Part shown: piece by piece, positions 59,321 through 64,000 of the stretch
How the letters are laid out: every line of letters starts with the position of its first letter
Position numbering within the stretch: position 1 is the first letter of the stretch
Origin: Pseudonocardia kunmingensis
GTDB lineage: Bacteria; Actinomycetota; Actinomycetes; Mycobacteriales; Pseudonocardiaceae
Assembly (NCBI RefSeq): GCF_006716445.1
Contig: NZ_VFPA01000002.1
Span: forward strand, 1,364,001-1,428,000
Length of the DNA: 64,000 nt
Direction: 5' to 3'
Translations under genes and position numbers: made by a program
The notes under the pieces: model-generated
Databases searched by the model: none
The model's input: the letters and a program-made list of their open reading frames with translations, nothing else
Told to the model about the DNA's origin: nothing

Positions 59321-59373
59321 GCAACGAACGAAGCTCTCGTCGCTACCTAGCCGACGAGAGTGCCGTTCGTTGC
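59321..59373. terminator. Bidirectional terminator hairpin, 22-nt arms
   Basis: Arms 59321-59342 and 59352-59373 pair with two or three mismatches around a 9-nt loop. Lies between the convergent SDR and thiolase genes. Confidence 0.85.
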
Positions 59374-59377
59374 GGGG

Positions 59378-60520
59378 TCAGACGCGTTCGAGGATCGTCG
59401 CGTTGGCCTGGCCGCCGCCCTCGCACATCGTCTGCAGGCCGTAGCGGCCGCCGGTGCGCTGCAGCTCGTGCACGAGCTTGGTGGCCAGGATCGCCCCGGT
59501 GGCGCCGAGGGGGTGGCCCAGTGCGATGGCTCCGCCGTTGACGTTCGTCTTCTCCAGGTCGGCGCCGGTCTCGTGGGCCCAGGCGAGCGGAACCGGGGCG
59601 AAGGCCTCGTTGACCTCGAACAGGTCGATGTCGTCGATCGTGAGGCCGGAGCGGGCGAGCGCTGCCTGGGTGGCCGGGATCGGGCCGGTGAGCATGTAGA
59701 CCGGGTCGTCGCCGACGACGGTGAGGGTGTGCACGCGGGCGAGCGGGGTGAGGCCGTGGGTGCGCACCGCCTGCTCGGACGCCACGAGCAGGGCGGCCGC
59801 GCCCACCGACATCTGGCTGGCGACGGCGGCGGTGATCTCCCAGCCCTCGCGCAGCGGCTTGAGGGCGGCCATCGACTCCGACGTCGTGTCGCGGCGGGCG
59901 CCCTCGTCGGTGTCGGCGCCGGCGATCGGGGCGATCTGCCCGGTGAAGCGGCCCTCGTCGATGGCCCGGACCGCACGGCGGTGGCTCTCCAGGGACAGGC
60001 GCTCGAGCGCGGTCCGGTCGTAGCCCCACTTCTCGCAGATCAGCTGGGCGCCGCGGAACTGGGAGATCTCCTGGTCGCCGTAGCGTTCGGCCCAGCCCTC
60101 GCCGCGGGGGGACGCGCCGAGCTCCTTGATCACCGAGGCGTTGGCGCCCATGGGCACCATGGCCATGTTCTCGACGCCGGCGGCGACCACGAGGTCCTGG
60201 GTGCCGGACAGGACACCCTGGGCGGCGAAGTGCAGGGCCTGCTGCGAGGAGCCGCACTGCCGGTCGATGGTCACGCCGGGCACGCTCTGGGGCAGGCCGG
60301 CGGACAGCCAGGCGGTGCGCGCGATGTCGCCCGCCTGCGGGCCGAGCTGGATGACGCACCCCATGATCACGTCCTCCACCGCGGACGGGTCGACCCCGGT
60401 GCGGGTCACCAGCTCGCGCAGGACGTGGGCGCCGAGGTCGGCGGGATGGACGCCGGCCAGCGCGCCCTTGCGGGTGCCGACGGGTGTGCGGACGGCGCCG
60501 ACGATGTAAGCCTCAGCCAC
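59378..60520 (-). CDS. Thiolase family protein (acetyl-CoA C-acyltransferase)
   Basis: 380-residue thiolase cleaving 3-oxoacyl-CoA. Nucleophile Cys89 in TIDRQCGSSQQA, NVNGGAIALGHPLGATGA with the catalytic His, and the second Cys in TMCEGGGQANA (about 366) are all present, so it should be active. GTG start. Operator site 9 lies 22 bp upstream. Convergent with the SDR; divergent regulation from the TetR gene behind it is possible. Confidence 0.94.
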   Translation of the reverse strand: MAEAYIVGAVRTPVGTRKGALAGVHPADLGAHVLRELVTRTGVDPSAVEDVIMGCVIQLGPQAGDIARTAWLSAGLPQSVPGVTIDRQCGSSQQALHFAAQGVLSGTQDLVVAAGVENMAMVPMGANASVIKELGASPRGEGWAERYGDQEISQFRGAQLICEKWGYDRTALERLSLESHRRAVRAIDEGRFTGQIAPIAGADTDEGARRDTTSESMAALKPLREGWEITAAVASQMSVGAAALLVASEQAVRTHGLTPLARVHTLTVVGDDPVYMLTGPIPATQAALARSGLTIDDIDLFEVNEAFAPVPLAWAHETGADLEKTNVNGGAIALGHPLGATGAILATKLVHELQRTGGRYGLQTMCEGGGQANATILERV

Positions 60521-60542
60521 GGATGTCCCCTTCGTCGCGGAT

Positions 60543-60558
60543 CTTAACGATCGTACAG
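60543..60558. promoter_or_regulatory. Operator-like palindrome, site 9 (CTTAACGATCGTACAG)
   Basis: Matches the consensus with one arm change (A for T at position 13). It lies between the thiolase start and the upstream TetR gene stop, on the thiolase promoter side. No clear -35/-10 was found. Confidence 0.65.
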
Positions 60559-60589
60559 TCAGGAGCCCGTGATCGGCAGGGGTCGGGGC

Positions 60590-61228
60590 TCACTCCCGGT
60601 GGTCGACGATGCGCAGCGCGATCTGGGTGTAGCGCTCGGCGAGCTCGGGCAGCGAGATGTCGCCGCCGGGCTCGTACCACTGCGCGATCGCGTTGCAGGC
60701 GGCGACGATCGCGCGGCGGGCGTCGTCGGGGTGCGGGCAGTGGAACTCGCCGCGACGCACCCCGTCGGCGATCAGATCGGCCCACAGCTGGGTGGCGGAG
60801 CGGCGCAGGCCGGCGAGGCGGTCCCGGTTCTCGGGCTCGAGGTTGCGCCACTCGAGCGTGGCGATGTTGCTCTCGATGCGGCGACCCACCCGGTACTCGA
60901 CGGTGACGCGCACGAGCGCCCGCAGCCGGTCGGCCGGGTCCTCGCCCGCCTCGTGCAGCGCGCGGTCGCAGCGCTGGAAGTAGTCGTGGGTGATCTCCTC
61001 GACGAGGGCGGCGAGCAGGTGCTGCTTGCTGGGGTGCCAGTAGTAGAGGGCCGACAGCGACAGCCCCGCGCGCTTGGCGATGTCGCGGATGGAGGTGCCG
61101 TGGTAGCCGCGTTCGGCGAAGATCTCGCGCGCTGCTGCGGTGATGGCGTCGAGGCCGCCGCCGCGCGGGACGGCCGGCGCGCCGGCTCCCTCGGCGGGTG
61201 CGGTGCCCATCGCGTCAGCATGACCCAT
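60590..61228 (-). CDS. TetR-family transcriptional regulator
   Basis: 212 residues. HTH HGTSIRDIAKRAGLSLSALYYWHPSKQHLL (about 43-72) and a C-terminal ligand domain with the IVAACNAIAQWYEPGG helix. It is very like the TetR at 40099 (both share GYHGTS and SKQ). It diverges from the acyl-CoA dehydrogenase pair; the gap contains CTTAACGATTGATCGGTAAG. ATG 61228 is used; ATG 61210 is an in-frame alternative. Likely controls the thiolase and dehydrogenase genes on either side. Confidence 0.92.
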   Translation of the reverse strand: MGHADAMGTAPAEGAGAPAVPRGGGLDAITAAAREIFAERGYHGTSIRDIAKRAGLSLSALYYWHPSKQHLLAALVEEITHDYFQRCDRALHEAGEDPADRLRALVRVTVEYRVGRRIESNIATLEWRNLEPENRDRLAGLRRSATQLWADLIADGVRRGEFHCPHPDDARRAIVAACNAIAQWYEPGGDISLPELAERYTQIALRIVDHRE

Positions 61229-61272
61229 CGGGACGTGCTCCGCGTCGCAGGCTCCCGTCTCGAGGTTGTCTG

Positions 61273-61292
61273 CTTAACGATTGATCGGTAAG
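61273..61292. promoter_or_regulatory. Variant operator with longer spacing (CTTAACGATTGATCGGTAAG)
   Basis: 20-bp inverted repeat (CTTA-A-CGAT / ATCG-G-TAAG) related to the shared palindrome but with four extra central bases. Between divergent TetR and acyl-CoA dehydrogenase genes; probably bound by the adjacent TetR. Confidence 0.6.
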
Positions 61293-61331
61293 TTTCCGGC
61301 TACCGCCTCACCGACGTGGAGGGAACCGCGC

Positions 61332-62567
61332 ATGACGGTGGTCGACGTGACCCAGAACGCTGCGACGCAGGATTTCCGCAGCTCGGTGCGCGCCTGGCTC
61401 GGTGCGCACGCCCCCGCCCCGGTCCCCGGGCTGACGGCCGAGGAGCAGCTGCGCCGGGCGCGGGAGTTCCAGGCCGCCCTCTACGACGCCGGGTACGCAG
61501 GCATCACCTGGCCGAAGGAGGTGGGTGGGCAGGGCCTCACCCCGGCCGAGCAGCAGGTGTTCTCCGACGAGGCCGCCGAGTACGACCTCCCGGTCTACCC
61601 GTTCTCGATCGGGATGGGCATGTGCGGGCCGACGGTCGCCGACCTCGGCACTCCCGAGCAGAAGCAGCGCTACCTGCCGAAGCTGCTGCGCGGCGAGGAG
61701 ATCTGGTGCCAGCTGTTCTCCGAACCCGGCGCCGGGTCGGACGTCGCGAGCCTGCAGACGCGCGCGGTCCTCGACGACGACCAGTGGGTGGTCAACGGCC
61801 AGAAGGTGTGGACGACGAACGCGCAGTTCGCCGACTTCGGCGCCCTGCTCGCGCGCACCGACCCGGACCGGCCCAAGCACGCCGGGCTGACGATGTTCAT
61901 CGTCGACATGCACGCCCCCGGCGTCACGGTCCGGCCGCTGAAGGACATGTCGGGGCGCGCGCCGTTCAACGAGGTGTACTTCGACGACGTCCGGATCCCG
62001 GTCGGCGACGTGATCGGGCAGGTCGGCGGCGGCTGGCACGCGGCCGTGACGATGCTGGGCCACGAGCGGGTGTCGATCGGCGCCACCCGCAAGCCGAAGA
62101 GCAACCCGCTGGAGTTCGCCTCCCTCGTGGAGCTGGCCCGGCGTCTCGGCGTCGCGGGCGAGCCCGCGCAGCGCGAGCGCCTCGCGGAGCTCTACGCCCA
62201 CGAACGCGCGCTGGAGCTGTTCAACACGCGGATGCGGCAGGAGACGGCGGCGGGCGACCCGCCGGGCGCGCGGGGGTCGGTGGCCAAGCTGGCGGGGGCC
62301 CTGCAGCTGCGGCGGGCCATCGAGGTCGCCGGGCAGCTGGCCGGCGCGGACGCGGTGGCGTGGGAACCCGACGACGCGCGCGCGGCGGAGCTCGCGCTCG
62401 GCATCAACTCGGCGCCGGCGTCGAGCATCGCGGGCGGCACCAACGAGGTGCAGCACAACATCATCGGAGAGCGGATCCTGGGCCTGCCGAAGGAACCGCA
62501 GGTGGACCGGGACGTCCCGTTCCGGGAGCTGAAGGTCGGCACGCAGCGCGAGGGGGGTCGGCGGTGA
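61332..62567 (+). CDS. Acyl-CoA dehydrogenase, larger subunit of a probable heteromeric pair
   Basis: 411-residue FadE-type protein. LFSEPGAGSDVASLQTRA (about 131-148), GQKVWTTNAQFADFG and the C-terminal SSIAGGTNEVQHNIIGERILGLP are typical. It begins after GGAGGG; longer upstream readings cross the regulatory gap. It is coupled by GTGA to a second, divergent ACAD, like the alpha2beta2 ChsE-type steroid side-chain dehydrogenases of mycobacteria, so the active enzyme may be a heterotetramer (inference). Confidence 0.92.
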   Translation: MTVVDVTQNAATQDFRSSVRAWLGAHAPAPVPGLTAEEQLRRAREFQAALYDAGYAGITWPKEVGGQGLTPAEQQVFSDEAAEYDLPVYPFSIGMGMCGPTVADLGTPEQKQRYLPKLLRGEEIWCQLFSEPGAGSDVASLQTRAVLDDDQWVVNGQKVWTTNAQFADFGALLARTDPDRPKHAGLTMFIVDMHAPGVTVRPLKDMSGRAPFNEVYFDDVRIPVGDVIGQVGGGWHAAVTMLGHERVSIGATRKPKSNPLEFASLVELARRLGVAGEPAQRERLAELYAHERALELFNTRMRQETAAGDPPGARGSVAKLAGALQLRRAIEVAGQLAGADAVAWEPDDARAAELALGINSAPASSIAGGTNEVQHNIIGERILGLPKEPQVDRDVPFRELKVGTQREGGRR

Positions 62568-63673
62568 AGCTCGTCCTGGACGCCGAGCAGCAGGAGCTGC
62601 GTGCGGCGGTGCGGAAGTTCCTCGCGGACAAGGCGCCGTCGGCCCGGGTGCGCGCCGTCATGAACACCGACACGGGCTCCGACGCCGAGGTCTGGTCCGG
62701 GCTCGCCGGGCTGGGCGCGCTCGGGCTGGTCGTGCCCGACGAGCTGGGCGGCGCGGGCGCGGGTCACGTCGAGCGGGCGGTCGTCGCCGAGGAGCTGGGG
62801 CGCGCGCTCACCCCGGTGCCCTTCCTCGCCTCCGCGGTGCTCGCCACCGACGCGCTCCTCGCGCTCGACGACGACGCCGCGCGCACCGAGCTGTTGCCGG
62901 GCCTCGCCGCCGGCGAGCGGGTCGGCACCGTCGCCGTCGCGGAGGGCGGCGGGGAGTGGGACCGCACCGGCGGCGCCACCAGGGCCACTGAACGCGACGG
63001 GGGCTGGGTGCTCACCGGGGTGAAGACGCCGGTGCCGGCCGGCGACACCGCCGACCTCGTGCTGGTACTCGCCCGGACGTCGGACGGCCCCGGCTGGTTC
63101 GCCGTCGACGCCGGCGCCGCGGGCCTCACCCGCACCCGGCTCGTCGGGCTCGACCCGACCCGCGTCGTCGCGAAGCTCGCCTTCTCCGCCACCCCGGCGC
63201 GCCGGCTCGCGACGGCGGACGCGGCCGCGGCGCTCGACGTCGTCGCCGACCTCGCCGCGGTGGCGCTGGCCGCCGAGCAGGTGGGCCTGATGCAGCGGGC
63301 GATGGAGCTGACCGTGGACTACGCGAAGGTGCGGGTGCAGTTCGGTCGCCCGATCGGCTCGTACCAGGCGGTCAAGCACGGGTGCGCCGACATGTACAGC
63401 GCGTGGGAGCACGCGGTCTCGGTGCTGCGCTACGCCGCGTGGGCGGCCGACCACGACCGCGCCGAGCTGCCCGTGGCCGCCGCGCTCGCCCAGACCTACA
63501 TCGGCCCGGCCGCGTTCACGACCGCGACCGGGATGGTGCAGTACCACGGGGGCACCGGCTACACCTGGGAGCACGATGCGCACCTGTTCTACAAGCGCGC
63601 CAAGAGCGCCGAGCTGCTGCTCGGGGCCCCGGCGGTGCACCGCGCCCGCCTCGCCGACCGGCTCGGCGTGTAG
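62564..63673 (+). CDS. Acyl-CoA dehydrogenase, smaller subunit of a probable heteromeric pair
   Basis: 369-residue ACAD-fold protein. VVPDELGGAGAGHVERAVVAEELGRALTPVPF-type N-terminal helices, VRVQFGRPIGSYQAVKHGCADMY (about 247-269) and the QYHGGTGYTWEHDAHLFYKRAKS C-terminal segment are present. It lacks the usual TEPGAGSD and the C-terminal catalytic-Glu motif, as seen in the partner subunits of heteromeric ACADs. The GTG overlaps the stop of the larger subunit. Confidence 0.92.
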   Translation: MKLVLDAEQQELRAAVRKFLADKAPSARVRAVMNTDTGSDAEVWSGLAGLGALGLVVPDELGGAGAGHVERAVVAEELGRALTPVPFLASAVLATDALLALDDDAARTELLPGLAAGERVGTVAVAEGGGEWDRTGGATRATERDGGWVLTGVKTPVPAGDTADLVLVLARTSDGPGWFAVDAGAAGLTRTRLVGLDPTRVVAKLAFSATPARRLATADAAAALDVVADLAAVALAAEQVGLMQRAMELTVDYAKVRVQFGRPIGSYQAVKHGCADMYSAWEHAVSVLRYAAWAADHDRAELPVAAALAQTYIGPAAFTTATGMVQYHGGTGYTWEHDAHLFYKRAKSAELLLGAPAVHRARLADRLGV

Positions 63674-63685
63674 GGGAGGAGACCC

Positions 63686-64000
63686 ATGGCCGACGACGTC
63701 CTGCTCGCCCGCCGCGACAGCGGTGTGCTGACCCTCACGCTCAATCGCCCGAAGCGCAAGAATGCGATCAACGGGGAGCTGTGGGACGCGCTGCGCGCGC
63801 AGCTCACCCTCGCCCGCGACGAGGCGGACGTGCGGGCGATCGTGCTCACCGGCGCGGGTGGTGACTTCTGCGCGGGTGCCGACCTGTCCGGCGGGGTGTC
63901 CACGGGGCATCCCCTTGACCGGATGCGCCGCGTCAACGAGGTCGCGCTGCTGCTGCACGAGCTCCCCGTCCCGTCGGTGGCGAAGGTGGACGGCGTCGCC
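63686..64000 (+). CDS. Enoyl-CoA hydratase/isomerase family protein (truncated by window edge)
   Basis: The first 105 codons of a crotonase. It starts MADDVLLARRDSGVLTLTL and has the CoA-binding LNRPKRKNAING (about 19-30) and the oxyanion-region DFCAGADLSGG (about 60-70). The catalytic glutamates lie beyond the window. GGGGAGGAG precedes the ATG, 12 bp after the dehydrogenase subunit stop, so it is the third gene of that operon and would hydrate its enoyl-CoA product. Confidence 0.92.
   Translation, partial: MADDVLLARRDSGVLTLTLNRPKRKNAINGELWDALRAQLTLARDEADVRAIVLTGAGGDFCAGADLSGGVSTGHPLDRMRRVNEVALLLHELPVPSVAKVDGVA

Overview
The window is very GC-rich, third-codon-position G/C-saturated DNA with many GTG starts and dozens of ATGA/GTGA stop-start overlaps. 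Together with the family content (numerous acyl-CoA dehydrogenases, APH-type kinases, F420/FMN luciferase-like enzymes, a 13E12-type DUF222-HNH protein), this points to a high-GC actinobacterium, most likely near Pseudonocardia/Amycolatopsis (inference; no rRNA or marker gene is present). No tRNA, rRNA, CRISPR array, phage or plasmid gene was seen.

Layout. 1-4195 (minus): peptide-type ABC transporter A (two permeases, two ATPases, no binding protein) followed by the start of a zinc alcohol dehydrogenase. 4528-10604 (plus): luciferase-like monooxygenase, hydrolase, FMN reductase, a degenerate RibB-RibA protein, a nitroreductase and an acyl-CoA synthetase. 10612-12653 (minus): TetR regulator and MFS transporter. 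12864-18306 (plus): Rieske protein, two ACMSD-type amidohydrolases, a PucR regulator and an FMN 2-hydroxyacid oxidase. 18391-22495 (plus): acyl-CoA dehydrogenase plus APH-type kinase, nitronate monooxygenase, TesB thioesterase. 22677-26321 (plus): a 47-residue membrane protein, a sodium:solute symporter and a Baeyer-Villiger monooxygenase. 26420-28708: a DUF222-HNH gene inside about 270-bp imperfect inverted repeats. 29109-37702 (minus): two enoyl-CoA hydratases, transporter B with its binding protein, and a luciferase-like enzyme. 37853-49610 (plus): two catabolic operons (acyl-CoA dehydrogenases, cyclase, TetR, APH-DUF6285 fusion, CoA ligases, SMP-30 lactonase, hydratase, APH kinase). 49701-59301: transporter C, with three tandem binding proteins on the minus strand diverging from permeases, ATPases and an SDR on the plus strand. 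59378-64000: thiolase and TetR (minus), a paired acyl-CoA dehydrogenase and the start of an enoyl-CoA hydratase (plus).

How it fits together. Most of the window is catabolic: uptake (three Dpp/Opp-type ABC systems, one SSS, one MFS), oxygenation (BVMO, luciferase-like enzymes, Rieske), ring or ester opening (lactonase, hydrolases, amidohydrolases, cyclase), CoA activation and beta-oxidation. The operon 43795-49610 reads as lactone -> 4-hydroxy acid -> 4-hydroxyacyl-CoA -> phosphorylated intermediate -> enoyl-CoA, by analogy with the levulinate (Lva) and ACAD10/11 chemistry; this is inference. The three APH-kinase/ACAD sets repeat that theme.

The most striking non-coding signal is a 16-bp palindrome, consensus CTKAACGRWCGTTMAG. 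It occurs nine times, always between genes and in front of the catabolic or transport operons, often at a recognisable promoter. It suggests a single TetR-type regulon covering most of the window. A second, distinct operator (GCTAAC-N4-RTTAGC) links the TetR gene at 10612 with the ACAD-kinase operon at 18391.
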